A DNA stretch of 64,000 nt from Xanthobacter autotrophicus (GTDB lineage Bacteria > Pseudomonadota > Alphaproteobacteria > Rhizobiales > Xanthobacteraceae): the NCBI RefSeq assembly GCF_005871085.1, contig NZ_VAUP01000004.1, positions 1 to 64,000 on the forward strand, given 5' to 3'. A program made the translations under genes and the position numbers. The first letter of the stretch is position 1. Each line of letters opens with the position of its first letter. This document shows positions 7,932 through 17,463 of this stretch, in pieces. Under the pieces are notes generated by a model that ran no database searches, had not been told where the DNA came from, and saw nothing but the letters and a program-made list of their open reading frames with translations.

Positions 7932-9374
7932 TCAGCGGGACTTCACCAGCGACCAGAAGCCGGATTTTCGACCGTGGGCCTTTTCCAGGCTGGCACGGTA
8001 GTCCGCATGAGACACCCAATCCTTGAGTGTGCCGGCCTCTGCGGCGGCGCCGGGCGTCAGTTCGTCGAGCCGGGCGAGGTGGCGCGCCGCATGCGGATAG
8101 GCCTTGGAGCGGGCACGGGCGAGGATGTCGTCCAAAAGTGCTCGGTACAGGATGGTGGAGGCCAGGGGGTGATCGGCTGCCAGCGCGTCGGCCACCGGCG
8201 GCAACATATAATATTGGCGGCCCTCCCATTCGCCCCGGTGCGCGATCACAAGTCCGGCGGCGAGATCGAGCCGCGGCCATTCCATGAGGAATGCGAGCGC
8301 GTTGTAGATGTGCCCGGAGGCAAGCGCGTGGGCAAAGGCCCGGTCGAGGGTGGGAAAGTCCTCGAAATCGGGAAGCGCGGCGATGTATTCGCGCAGGATG
8401 CCGGCATCGAGCGAAGCCTCGAACGCCGACCAGCGCAGCGCCTGCGCATCACCCTTCCTGTCAAGCGCTTCCAGGATCTTCGCCTCGATGCTGGTGCGTC
8501 GCGAGAACGGGTCAGGGTCCGGCCCCAGCCCATCGGCAAGATCCATGGCTGACAGATAGGCGATCCGCCGGGATGCGGGACGGTGGATCCAGTCGAGCGC
8601 CTCTTGCGCCCGGCCTGCCTCCAGCAGGCGTGTGGCAACGTCGATGGTGTCCTGCAGGTTCGGAGGCTTCTTCGCCTCCAGGGCGATCAGCCCGTCGAGA
8701 TCGCCGAGCTTCTCGGCGATGATCTGACGGATCTCGCGAACTTGCGAGCCATTCGAAAAATGGTTGCGATGCGCCGTCGCGTCCTGCGCACGCTGGTGCG
8801 CATCGAGATCGGCATCCCAAGCGCAAAGCGTGCCCCTCGGCAGGTGGTCCGCCACAGCCCGCGCGACATCCACCAGATAGCCATGGGACGTGTTTCCCAA
8901 CGCCGCCATGATCCGCGCCGGCAATTGCGTGGCATCGGCCTGCGCAAGCCTCGGCGTCAGCATGCCGGCGGCGGTGATGGCCTGGTCATAGACACTCTGG
9001 ATACGGCCGGAGGAATCGTCAATCCGCTCGAACACGCTCTCATGGGTGGCGATGAAGCGCAGCAGCCGATCGAGGGCCATCACCGGCGAGGCCTCCCCCA
9101 GCTCGTCGCAGATCACCGCGACGGTCGTGGCCAGGTCGTCGCGGAAGGCCCGCGCCCTCTCCCAGTCGATGAAGCCGCGCGCTTTTTCCAGAGCGGACAG
9201 GCGCTGATCGACAATCCCGGCGATGGCGTCGGGCCCCTTCTGCCCGGCCAGCGCCGCCGAGACCAGCCTGCGGAACGGCACGCTGCGCTCCGCCTCGTCC
9301 AGCACCAGCCGCGCCAGCTTCGCGGCACCCAGGGCCGTCAAGGCTTCGATGGAAAGGGCGGGCTTGCGCACCAT
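7932..9374 (-). CDS. DUF6880 family protein
   Basis: The 480-residue cytoplasmic protein consists mainly of helices, rich in alanine and leucine, resembling a repeat solenoid (segments such as LLEAGRAQEALDWIHRPASR and the C-terminal LASTILYRALLDDILARAR). It ends in a short basic tail. I match it to the DUF6880 group found on alphaproteobacterial elements. Function is unknown. The start MVRKPALS is chosen because homologous sequence begins there and GGAAG precedes it. The frame stays open to 9491 without support. It lies upstream of DUF932 on the same strand, 200 bases away. Confidence 0.7.
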   Translation of the reverse strand: MVRKPALSIEALTALGAAKLARLVLDEAERSVPFRRLVSAALAGQKGPDAIAGIVDQRLSALEKARGFIDWERARAFRDDLATTVAVICDELGEASPVMALDRLLRFIATHESVFERIDDSSGRIQSVYDQAITAAGMLTPRLAQADATQLPARIMAALGNTSHGYLVDVARAVADHLPRGTLCAWDADLDAHQRAQDATAHRNHFSNGSQVREIRQIIAEKLGDLDGLIALEAKKPPNLQDTIDVATRLLEAGRAQEALDWIHRPASRRIAYLSAMDLADGLGPDPDPFSRRTSIEAKILEALDRKGDAQALRWSAFEASLDAGILREYIAALPDFEDFPTLDRAFAHALASGHIYNALAFLMEWPRLDLAAGLVIAHRGEWEGRQYYMLPPVADALAADHPLASTILYRALLDDILARARSKAYPHAARHLARLDELTPGAAAEAGTLKDWVSHADYRASLEKAHGRKSGFWSLVKSR

Positions 9375-9908
9375 GGCGAGGCTTCCGGCAATGTCGACCG
9401 CATGCCTATGTCCTGATCTGCGTCGGATGTCGACGGCTGCCGGATCGCGTGGATGCCCAAAACCGCGCTCATGACCACACGGGGCGGCCATTATTGGAAC
9501 GCCGGACTTGCCGACTGGTCGAAAAGGGGCCCTGACACGAATCGGTGAACGCCGATATACGCTCTATTATCTGAAGCTAGCGGGAGCGGCAGAAGAGCCG
9601 TAAGCCCTGGAGCGCTAGGGGGTTAACCTTTGCCTCCATGCCGCCCACGCAACGGGCAAGGTGCGCCGGGAGTGTGGGAGGCTTGGTCGCGCCAGCAGCA
9701 GACATTGGCCGGGCGCCAGTTTTCAGACATTCGGCAGGGCGAGGCAGCCCCGACTGATTTCGACCCGATGCAGGCTTACGACGAGTTCGACGCCACGCGC
9801 TCAACCGCAATGTCCAAAGCGGGCCAGTTTCCAAGCTCAGTTTGAACGACGTCTCATCGAAATAGGGTGGCGATATGGCGTCACCAAGCAGGAACGTAGG
9901 GGCAAGAG
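9375..9908. other. Intergenic stretch without a recognised gene
   Basis: About 530 bases lie between the DUF6880 gene and the small secreted protein. Only short or arginine-rich open frames occur on either strand. The part around 9560-9600 is less GC-rich and may hold divergent promoters. No repeat or RNA gene was found. Confidence 0.5.
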
Positions 9909-10286
9909 ATGCATTCCACCATGATGGCTGGCCGCAACAATTTGGCGAGAAGGTGCGGGCGGCAGACCCGCTCCAAATCGTTGCTGCTCGGGTGCCTATT
10001 TGCGGCCGTGCTGTCGGTGCCGGCCGGCGCGAAGGATCTTCAGCTTGCCGGAAAGTTTGCCTTCCCGACGGATGGCAATCTGGAGAAGGCGTCGTGCGTC
10101 CGGCTCACGCAGGCGACGGCATTGCGTCTCGCATCGTCCCCTTACCAATGCGAGCGCACGCCTCTCTCGTCGGGAAAGACCGCGCTGTTGTGCTCGCGCC
10201 CGCCGGGCGGCCGCGGCGGCTATATGGTTTTCGACACTAAGGCGGCGTGCGACAGCGAGCGAAAGGATCAGGCGAACGCCGAGTAG
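9909..10286 (+). CDS. Small exported protein, unknown function
   Basis: The product has about 125 residues. A basic N-terminus is followed by a hydrophobic core LLLGCLFAAVLSV and a likely signal-peptidase site after PAGAK (about residue 41), so the mature part of about 84 residues should be periplasmic. Four cysteines (in ASCVRL, YQCERT, LLCSRP and AACDSE) could form two disulfides. The ATG at 9909 or that at 9921 may start it. The IS1182-type element begins some 165 bases downstream. No family was recognised. Confidence 0.55.
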   Translation: MHSTMMAGRNNLARRCGRQTRSKSLLLGCLFAAVLSVPAGAKDLQLAGKFAFPTDGNLEKASCVRLTQATALRLASSPYQCERTPLSSGKTALLCSRPPGGRGGYMVFDTKAACDSERKDQANAE

Positions 10287-10451
10287 CCGTCGCTGAGCCC
10301 GCGTGCCGAGGTCAGGGCCGCCTGGCGATGGCGGCTCCCTCAACCCGGATCTGCACCCTTCAGAACCGCACGACGGCTACGTAGTGCTATTGGCCCAATT
10401 AATAGCGTGGCCTCGGAAAATGTCAGGCTTAGCGCCTCTAAGCGCCGATGT

Positions 10452-11973
10452 CGTTGAAAAAGTCGGCGCTGGAGGCCCGCTGACAGGGGCGTTGGTGTCG
10501 GGCGTGCGCCTCCTCCTTCACGCCGTCGCCGCTCTCGGCCCATCGGGTAGCAGCTTTGCGAGCTTCCTGAGGTTCTGGGCGGCGGCCGCGAGGTGGAACT
10601 CGTCCTGGGCTCCGTTGGGCCCGCGTAGTCGCAGGCGGTCGAGCCTCAAAATGCGCTTGAGGTGAGCGAAGAGCATCTCAACCTTCTTCCGCTGCCGGCG
10701 TGAGGTGACGTAGTCGTCCGTAGCGGCGATGTCCCTCGCCATGTCTCGGGCCCCTTCGTGGATCGAACGCGGGATTTTGCGGGCGGGCGTATTGGGACAG
10801 CACTTCGGCTTCAATGCGCAAACCTCACAGTCCAGTTTGCTAGCGCGGTACCGCATCATGCCGTCATCGTCGACAAGCGGACGCGGCATCCGGTAGGCCT
10901 TCTGCCGCTGCCGCAACGGCTTGCCGGCCGGACAGATATAGGCATCCGCATCGCGATCGTAGGTGAAGTCCGACCGGCTGAAGGTGCCGTCCTGCCGGTC
11001 GGATTTGTCGAACACCGGGATGTGCGGCTCGATCCCGCGCTCGTGGACCAGCTAGGCGAGGTTCTTGGCCGAACCATAGGCGCTGTCGGCGGCGAGGCGC
11101 ACAGGCCACAGGTCGAAGCGATCCTGGGTGCGCTCGATCATGGTGCGCGATGCCCCGACCTCCGCCTGCCGGATGGCGCGGCAGGCCTCCACATCGACGA
11201 TGACGGCGTGATCGAGGTCGATCAGGTAGTTGGTGGCGTAAGCGAAGAAGGCATGGCCTTTCAGGGCTCCGGTCCATTGCGCCGCCGGATCGACCTGGAG
11301 ACGAACTTCGGCTTCACCTCGCTCGCTGCGCCCCAGGCGGCCTCGTCGAGCGTGTCGAGATATTCCCGGACCGAACGGCGCGTCTCGGCGAGACCCTCCC
11401 AGTTCACCTGTTCCGAGGCCGCGGCGGACCGCTGCTTGTTGGCATCGGTCTTGATCAGGCTGGCATCGACGGCGAAACCCTCGCCGCCGACCAGCCCCTC
11501 TTCGATGCAACGCCGCACCGTGGTTTCGCACAGCTCCCGCAGCAGGTCACTGTCGCGGAAGCGTCCGTGGCGGTTCTTGGAGAAGGTGGAGTGGTCGGGC
11601 ACAGCGCCTTCGAGGCCGAACCGGCAGAACCACCGATAGGCAAGGTTGAGATGGACCTCTTCGCACAGCCGCCGCTCCGAACGAATGCCGAAGCAATAGC
11701 CGATGAGCAGCATCCGGATCATCAACTCGGGATCGATCGAAGGCCGGCCCGTCTCGCTATAGAACGGCTTGAGGTGCGCCCGGATGCCAACAAGGTCGAC
11801 GAACCTGTCGATGGCCCGCACGAGGTGGCCGGCAGGAACATGGCGTTCGAGGCTGAACTCGTAGAACAGCGCCTCCTGCATCACCATCCGCTCGCCCATC
11901 ATCTGCCCGGCCTCCCATTACAGGACAACTGAATCAGGACTTCACCCCTGCAGCGATGCCGACTTTTTCAACG
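10452..11973 (-). mobile_element. Decayed IS1182-type insertion sequence
   Basis: The 16-base sequence CGTTGAAAAAGTCGGC stands at 10452-10467 and its exact inverted copy at 11958-11973, framing about 1.5 kb that holds one broken transposase gene. These are taken as the terminal inverted repeats. I could not see a convincing target duplication in the flanks. The element lies inside the accessory island, between the secreted protein and the oxidase operon. It may have supplied transcription or rearrangement at that junction. Confidence 0.8.
10518..11902 (-). pseudogene. IS1182 family transposase, frameshifted and with a stop
   Basis: The N-terminal part (11902 to about 11265) reads MMGERMVMQEALFYEFSLE and carries the family DDE beginnings (RPSIDPELMIRMLLIGYCFG, EGFAVDASLIKTDANK). 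Near 11265 the frame shifts. The continuation has GHAFFAYATNYLIDLDHAV and LAADSAYGSAKNLA and then meets TAG at 11052-11054, where relatives have a tryptophan in a LAWLVHERG-type sequence. After the stop the same frame continues with LVHERGIEPHIPVFDKS, the Cys-rich CEVCALKPKCCPN and the C-terminal KKVEMLFAHLKRIL. One frameshift and one nonsense change make it inactive unless read through. Confidence 0.85.
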
Positions 11974-12534
11974 GAATCCGCCAGAAGCGGACATTGGCGG
12001 GCGGGCGTAAGCGGACCTTCAGGTGTTGCCCCGATCGGCGTCCGCTTTCAAAGCCGAAGTTACCTTACGAGCCGTTCAGCAGCCGCCGCAGCGACCAACT
12101 CGTTGCGGTCTTGAGCCAAGAGGGTGAGCACTTGATGCGGACATTTGGCGTTCTATGCCACCCGCAGCTTCATCGCGAACCCAACCGGCCAAAAGATGGG
12201 TGCACAGCGGGACTGATCCCCCCGTTCTGCGCTGGTTGCCAACTTCCGTCAGCTCCCAGCCCATTGCGCGCGACTGCGCCCTTGAAGTCATCCACTTCTC
12301 ATCGTCGCGCCTGCGGCAAGGGTATCCAGCTTCATAATATTCGTGAATATTCAATGACGTGGCCGTCCAATCAATACTACATTTCAGATGACCTTGCGGA
12401 GGCTTCGCAACTGCTCTGTCGTGCATGCGCCCTCGCCATCACGAATCCCCGCAGATGTATATTGACATTTTATGCAATTAATCGTTGAAATTCTCGCGAG
12501 ATACTCCCGAATTTCATCGAGGTCGGAGGGGGCG
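11974..12534 (+). promoter_or_regulatory. Upstream region of the oxidase operon
   Basis: This 560-base stretch has no convincing gene but is clearly more AT-rich towards its right end. It contains a perfect palindrome AATATTC-GT-GAATATT at 12336-12351. There is also a promoter-like pair: TTGACA at 12462-12467, then 17 bases, then TGAAAT at 12485-12490, about 45 bases before the oxidase start codon. The palindrome lies about 120 bases upstream of that promoter and could bind a regulator. Both are sequence-pattern calls without experimental support. Confidence 0.45.
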
Positions 12535-15500
12535 ATGGCAATTGCACGCGTGGCGATTCATCCTGCGATCGGCATCATGCGGGTCGGTAACAGCGAAGAC
12601 GGCTATTTCGTTGGCCCTGAAGTTCCTGGCGCGCGCATCCGGGCGGAAGGCGGCTTCAAAGATAACGACGGTACGTCGAGCAAGGTCAAGCGCGAAGCCG
12701 CACGGTTCCGGGTTTTCAGTTTCGACGAAACCGGCGCCTGTGTCGGCGAGTTGTCGCCTACCGATGGGCAGATCGAATGGTCGGTGACGCTCGCCAACAC
12801 CAAGGCCGAATGGGACCGGTTCGAGGGCACCAGCGGCGAGGAACTGCCGATCAACGGCCGGCGGCCCGGTGCCTACCGGAATCGCGATGTCGGCGACCTC
12901 GATACCGACGACGGCCGCAGGGCCAGGGATCAGCTCAAGATCACGCCTCAAGCCGTAACACTTCAGGGTCCCAATCAGCGCGGAGCGTTCGACGACGGCC
13001 GGTTCTTCGATATGGTGGTCCCGCTCGGCGAGGCGCGGACCGATGAAGACGGCCGCCTCTTGGTCTTGGGTGGGCGCGGCGTTTCCGCGCCGTATATGCC
13101 GGGCCAACGCATCTCGAACTATGCGAACAATGACTGGTGGCACGATGACGTCAGCGACGGCCCGGTCACTGCGAAGGTGAAGCTCGGTGACGGCCGCGAG
13201 CTTGTGGCCGATCCTGCCTGGGTGATCTGCGCGCCGCCCGACTTCTCGCCCGACACCATCAATGTCGTCACCCTGTTCGACGTAGTCGTCGACACCGCCA
13301 TCAAGGCCGGCTTCGCCAAGGCGCCCAAAGAAATTGACTTCTATCGCGACATCCAGCCGATCCTGAACCGGGGGCTGCAGGCCGCCTGGACCAGCGGCCG
13401 GGCGTATGAGGGCCATGCTAGCAGTGACATGTTCGACTGGCAGATTCTCGGCAATCCCGCGAAGGAGACGAAAAAGGCCCGCGAGGCGATGCTGGCGCGC
13501 ATCCGCAACCCGCATCTGACCGGCGCCGAGGCCGTGGCGCAGGCCAACGAGCGCTTCATGCCCGCCCTTGCGGGCGACAATGGCGACTGCGCCGACGGCA
13601 AGCCCGATCATTGGTTGCACCTGACGGTCACGCAATACGACATGCTGGTCCGCTGGACGAAGGGCGACTTCAAGACCGGGACGCCTGTCCAGGTCGATAA
13701 TCGCATCACGCCCGAAGGTCTCGACAGGGCCGCACTGGAGGCGTGCGCCGGCGGGGCCTTCTATCCGGGAATCGAGGCGGGCTGGATCACCCGCAATCCC
13801 GCTTCATACGTCGCGATGGGGCGGCTCGACCCGGCAAAATTCGTGGCGGGCGACCTCACCAAGCGCATGGCAGTGCCGTGGCAGGCCGACTTCTTCGAAT
13901 GCAACACGTGGTGGTGGCCGGCGCAGCGTCCGGATTACGTGGTGCCGGCGGACGTCTACCGACGGATCGAGCAGATCGAGGCTGAACTCGCCAATGCCGC
14001 TCTGGGCACGACCGGCGGGGATCAGGTGATCCGCGACGAACTCACCAGCGAACGTGCGACGCTCATTAAGCGACGCGAGCTCTGGAGCCGCGGCCTCGCC
14101 GACCCGGACGCCGCCAGCTTGGCCGTACACGACGGTGACCATGCGATGGTAAAGGCGTGGAACAGGCTCGGGTTCGTCGTGGCGATCGCGGATGACGGCA
14201 CGCCCTATAAGGTGGACGGCGAGCCAGTCCTGCTGGAGACCGACCGTGCGCTCGGCTCCGACATGAGCCTCGCCGAAGCCTTCTATCGGCTGGTCAACAT
14301 CGAGCGTTTCCCCGAGTTCAGGCCGATGGCGAAGCTCATCGCCGAGGAGATGCTGAGCAAGGCGAACTACGGGGCTGATTCGCTACTTTTGCCGTTCCCC
14401 TACACGGTCGACGCGTTCCGCGCCCGCATGAACGCCATCTACGACGGCGACGTTGCGGTCATGGACGACCCGGTCGGCCTTACCAAATATTCAAAGGCGA
14501 CGGTCGTGGAGAACCTGCGCCAGAAGGCGCCGATGAACCTCGTCGATGGGGCATGGCTTGCCAACATCATGTCGGTCGGCCCGTGCGACGACGTGCGGGC
14601 CCGGTTGTTCTCGATCTGGAACGACGAGGTCGGCAACGGCACGACCGAACTCAACCACTGCAACGTCTATGACGCGCTGCTTCGCAGCGTCGATGTCTAC
14701 CTGCCGCCGATCACCACGGAGGCTTTCCGTGATCTCGACTTCATTCCGTCGGCCTGGGAAAGTCCGGTGTTCCAGGTAGCGGTCGGGATGTTTCCCGAGA
14801 GCTTCTTTCCGGAACTGCTCGGGATGACGCTTTACCTGGAGTGGGAAGCGACGCCGACCCTGTTACCTGCAGCCAAGTTCTACCAGGGGATTGGCATCGA
14901 TCCGCAATTCTACCGGATGCACGCCGGGATCGACAACGTCACCACCGGCCACGGCGCCTTGGCGCGTGAAGCGATCGAGCTTCACCTGGACGAAGTCCGC
15001 CGTGGGGGTGGTGACGACGCAGTCCAGGCCGAGTGGCGTCGGATATGGAACGGCTATGTGGCCTGGTCCACTCTCGGCACCTTCGGAAAGGACCTTGGCG
15101 TCTATCTCGACAAATTCGAGGGCAACGCTGGCGTACCGACCCCGGATTACGCCCGCGCCCGCATGGCCGATCTCATCCGCAAAAAGGCACAGTATGCCCG
15201 CACCGCGCACGGTGCGAGGGTGCTCGGCGCCAAGCCCCTCGGCGAGTTGTTCGCCGATCCCGATGCGCTGATGGATGCGCTAGCAGCCTCGACGCTGGTC
15301 AATCCCGACAGCCCGCGCGACAGCAAGTTCATCACCGATACGATCAGCTTCCGCGGCCCCATGTACAAGGTGTTCAATCCGAAGGAACTGGACGTCGTCC
15401 TCGACTGGATCGGCAGCCTGCGGAAGGAGGCGCCGCCCAGTCCGGGGCCGGCGCCGGGCAAGAGCGCGGATCGCGTCTTCAAGGTGATCAGCGACCACAT

Positions 15501-15897
15501 CGCTCGCGCCGCCCAGGCGCCGGAGCACAAAGAGCCGATGCTCCCCGATCCGGCGGGCAAGCCGAAGGCGCTTGCCGACTGGTTCGCGGCGGGCGACGTC
15601 GACGCCTTGATGACCGCCCTGGCTGCAAGCCGGTATATCGTGGCTGGCAACGCTGACGGCAGCCAGCTGATTACCATCTTCACCGGCCAGATGGTCGGGG
15701 TGCTGACAGCCGACGAGGTCGACGCCTTCCGCAGCTGGATCAAGGACCGGTGCCCGGCGCGGGGCGCGCACGTCGCGGCCGGCCTCTTCATTGAGAAGGT
15801 GAACTTCGCCCTGCCGAACCTGCTTGCGCCGGATGATCGGGAGGCGGTGCCCTACGGTGTCCGTCGCCAGCACATCGGCGTCGGGTCCCTGCACTAG
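12535..15897 (+). CDS. LodA/GoxA-type CTQ oxidase fused to a haem-oxygenase-like diiron domain
   Basis: The protein has 1120 residues, starting MAIARVAIHPAIGIMRVGNS after a strong GGAGG. Residues 1 to about 575 are a LodA-like oxidase, a family that oxidatively deaminates free amino acids using cysteine tryptophylquinone. C404 (in EACAGGAFYP) and one of W459-W461 (in NTWWWPAQRPDY) are the likely cofactor pair, by comparison with LodA. Residues about 580-850 form a second domain with a six-ligand diiron set of the haem-oxygenase-like oxygenase type: E698 and H708, E769 (in YLEWEA), then H796, D800 and H806. A 250-residue tail follows, with two similar blocks (LFADPDALMDALAAS and WFAAGDVDALMTALAAS). 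There is no signal peptide, as in LodA. The lodB-like gene follows after 3 bases. Substrate is unknown. Confidence 0.85.
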   Translation: MAIARVAIHPAIGIMRVGNSEDGYFVGPEVPGARIRAEGGFKDNDGTSSKVKREAARFRVFSFDETGACVGELSPTDGQIEWSVTLANTKAEWDRFEGTSGEELPINGRRPGAYRNRDVGDLDTDDGRRARDQLKITPQAVTLQGPNQRGAFDDGRFFDMVVPLGEARTDEDGRLLVLGGRGVSAPYMPGQRISNYANNDWWHDDVSDGPVTAKVKLGDGRELVADPAWVICAPPDFSPDTINVVTLFDVVVDTAIKAGFAKAPKEIDFYRDIQPILNRGLQAAWTSGRAYEGHASSDMFDWQILGNPAKETKKAREAMLARIRNPHLTGAEAVAQANERFMPALAGDNGDCADGKPDHWLHLTVTQYDMLVRWTKGDFKTGTPVQVDNRITPEGLDRAALEACAGGAFYPGIEAGWITRNPASYVAMGRLDPAKFVAGDLTKRMAVPWQADFFECNTWWWPAQRPDYVVPADVYRRIEQIEAELANAALGTTGGDQVIRDELTSERATLIKRRELWSRGLADPDAASLAVHDGDHAMVKAWNRLGFVVAIADDGTPYKVDGEPVLLETDRALGSDMSLAEAFYRLVNIERFPEFRPMAKLIAEEMLSKANYGADSLLLPFPYTVDAFRARMNAIYDGDVAVMDDPVGLTKYSKATVVENLRQKAPMNLVDGAWLANIMSVGPCDDVRARLFSIWNDEVGNGTTELNHCNVYDALLRSVDVYLPPITTEAFRDLDFIPSAWESPVFQVAVGMFPESFFPELLGMTLYLEWEATPTLLPAAKFYQGIGIDPQFYRMHAGIDNVTTGHGALAREAIELHLDEVRRGGGDDAVQAEWRRIWNGYVAWSTLGTFGKDLGVYLDKFEGNAGVPTPDYARARMADLIRKKAQYARTAHGARVLGAKPLGELFADPDALMDALAASTLVNPDSPRDSKFITDTISFRGPMYKVFNPKELDVVLDWIGSLRKEAPPSPGPAPGKSADRVFKVISDHIARAAQAPEHKEPMLPDPAGKPKALADWFAAGDVDALMTALAASRYIVAGNADGSQLITIFTGQMVGVLTADEVDAFRSWIKDRCPARGAHVAAGLFIEKVNFALPNLLAPDDREAVPYGVRRQHIGVGSLH

Positions 15898-15900
15898 GAG

Positions 15901-16908
15901 ATGCGGGATCAGGTGACGGTATTCGGTACAGGCGTCGCCGGCTTGTCGGCGGCGCTTGCGCTTCAGGCCGGTGGCACGCGGATATTGATGGTGGAGCGCG
16001 GGAGCCCGCGCCCGAGCGATGCTCGGGAGGTCGTCGGCGACGAGTTCTTCAGGTTGATGGCCGCGGCAGGCCATCCAGACCTGCGCAGCGAACTTCAGCC
16101 GCTGATCCCTGTCGACGCGATCACGACCCATTGGCCCGGCAATTCAGGGCTGGACTGGGCCGCGGTCTTCCGGCCAGCCGAGCGCCGATGGGCGATCGAC
16201 CGGTCGGCGCTGGAAGCCGCACTTCGACGGTCGGTCCTAGCCCACGGAATTGAAATAGCCCCCGGCGGCGACAAGCTTCGGCCGGACGAGATCCGAGGTC
16301 TGGTTGTCGACGCGACAGGACGAGCTGCGGCCGTGGCGCGCCGAATAGGCGCAAGACTCGTGCCGATCACCGGCTTGGTCGCCATTTCGGCTCGAGGGCA
16401 TTTCGCCTGGCCCACCACGCCCGTCGTCGAAGCCGGCCCGGATGGCTGGTGGTTCGCGATCGGCGGTGATCAGGCGGCAACGACCTATTTCACCGATGCG
16501 GCCGAGGCGGCAACGATCCAGACGGCCGAGAATCTCGCAGCTCGTCTGGCGAAGACCGTTTTGTTGTCGGGACATTTCGCAGTCGACATCTCCGTTGGCC
16601 TGACGCGATCATCAGCGGCATCAAGCTATCTGGAGCCTTGCGGGGGCGCTTCCTGGGCCGCGGTCGGGGATGCGGCGCTGGCGCGCGATCCGCTAGCCTC
16701 ACACGGGCTGACCTTCGCGGTGCAATCCGCGCTTCATCTCAAGGCGGCCTGCATGACGGAAACGTTTGACGCCGAGACCTATCTTCAGCCGGTTTCGGTC
16801 GAGATCGCGCGTTATCGGATCGCGCGCCAGCGGCTCTACCTGGCCGGCGCGGAAGCGTTCGATCGGCCATTTTGGCGGGCTCGCGCTTCTTTGACGACTG
16901 CGGGCTGA
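15901..16908 (+). CDS. LodB-type FAD-dependent oxidoreductase
   Basis: The 335-residue flavoprotein has an N-terminal dinucleotide-binding motif GTGVAGLSAALAL (about residues 9-21), a glutamate-ended second strand (ILMVERG) and a downstream GD motif in AAVGDAALARDPLASHGLT (about 257-275), as in tryptophan-halogenase-like and LodB-like enzymes. LodB proteins are required to form the quinone cofactor of the paired LodA. The gene begins 3 bases after the oxidase stop, so the two are translated together. It is somewhat shorter than most relatives. An IS3 end lies just after its stop, so slight truncation is possible though the end looks natural. Confidence 0.8.
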   Translation: MRDQVTVFGTGVAGLSAALALQAGGTRILMVERGSPRPSDAREVVGDEFFRLMAAAGHPDLRSELQPLIPVDAITTHWPGNSGLDWAAVFRPAERRWAIDRSALEAALRRSVLAHGIEIAPGGDKLRPDEIRGLVVDATGRAAAVARRIGARLVPITGLVAISARGHFAWPTTPVVEAGPDGWWFAIGGDQAATTYFTDAAEAATIQTAENLAARLAKTVLLSGHFAVDISVGLTRSSAASSYLEPCGGASWAAVGDAALARDPLASHGLTFAVQSALHLKAACMTETFDAETYLQPVSVEIARYRIARQRLYLAGAEAFDRPFWRARASLTTAG

Positions 16909-16916
16909 TTTTGAGC

Positions 16917-17010
16917 GTGGGTGACCTGAGACCCTGATCCTCCTCCAGATTTAGGTAGAGTCCGTCGATCATGGAGACGGACGATGCGAGCCTCACGGTT
17001 CACAGAGGAA
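16917..17010 (+). mobile_element. Left end of an IS3 family element (fragment)
   Basis: The stretch begins TGGGTGACCTGAGACC, typical of an IS3 left end, and leads into ATGCGAGCCTCACGG, the start of an orfA gene (MRASRFTEEQI). Homology to orfA ends after about 11 codons. The rest of the element is absent. Confidence 0.6.
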
Positions 17011-17313
17011 CAGATCACCGAGCAACAGCTGTTCGAACTTCCCGCCGAGCTAAAGCTCGCCTTGGGGGTGCCCAAGAAGCCGGACGACAAGGATCTGGAA
17101 CCGCACTGCGATATCATGCTTGACCTCCGGTTTCGGGGATCATTGCGTCTAGCGATCACCCGGGTCGCCATGATCGTAATCGGTACAGCGACTCCTGCTG
17201 TGATCGGCGCCTATGCAGCCGGCAAGGGATCGCTCGGGCTCGCTGCGGTCATGTTCATTGCCGCCCTCTTCAGCGGGGTGGCAACAGTGTTCCCGGCCCT
17301 TAAGAAGACCTGA
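16984..17313 (+). CDS. Chimeric small membrane protein with IS3 orfA start
   Basis: The 109-residue product opens with MRASRFTEEQI, the conserved start of IS3-type OrfA proteins. It then becomes unrelated: a charged region (LFELPAELKLALGVPKKPDD) and two hydrophobic segments (about 56-75 and 80-102) ending in PALKKT. The likeliest reading is that the IS start codon and leader have been joined to the 3' part of another gene, giving a tail-anchored or two-helix membrane protein. Whether it is expressed is unknown. The downstream family is not recognised. It follows the oxidase pair on the same strand. Confidence 0.5.
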   Translation: MRASRFTEEQITEQQLFELPAELKLALGVPKKPDDKDLEPHCDIMLDLRFRGSLRLAITRVAMIVIGTATPAVIGAYAAGKGSLGLAAVMFIAALFSGVATVFPALKKT

Positions 17314-17463
17314 CCGACGGAAGTGTTTATCGCCAGAGAGCGATCAACACGACCCAGGCGATCGCCGCCGAGCTCAACTGAGGTTCAAAGCCGAGCGTCA
17401 CTCCCGGAACCCGACCTTCCCAAGGTCGCCTAAGGGTCATCATCGTCATTCCGTTTCTCGCCC

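Noticed and set aside
11994-12488. A 164-codon plus-strand open frame between the IS element and the oxidase gene
   Set aside because: No ribosome binding site or recognisable protein pattern. It covers the AT-rich regulatory region.
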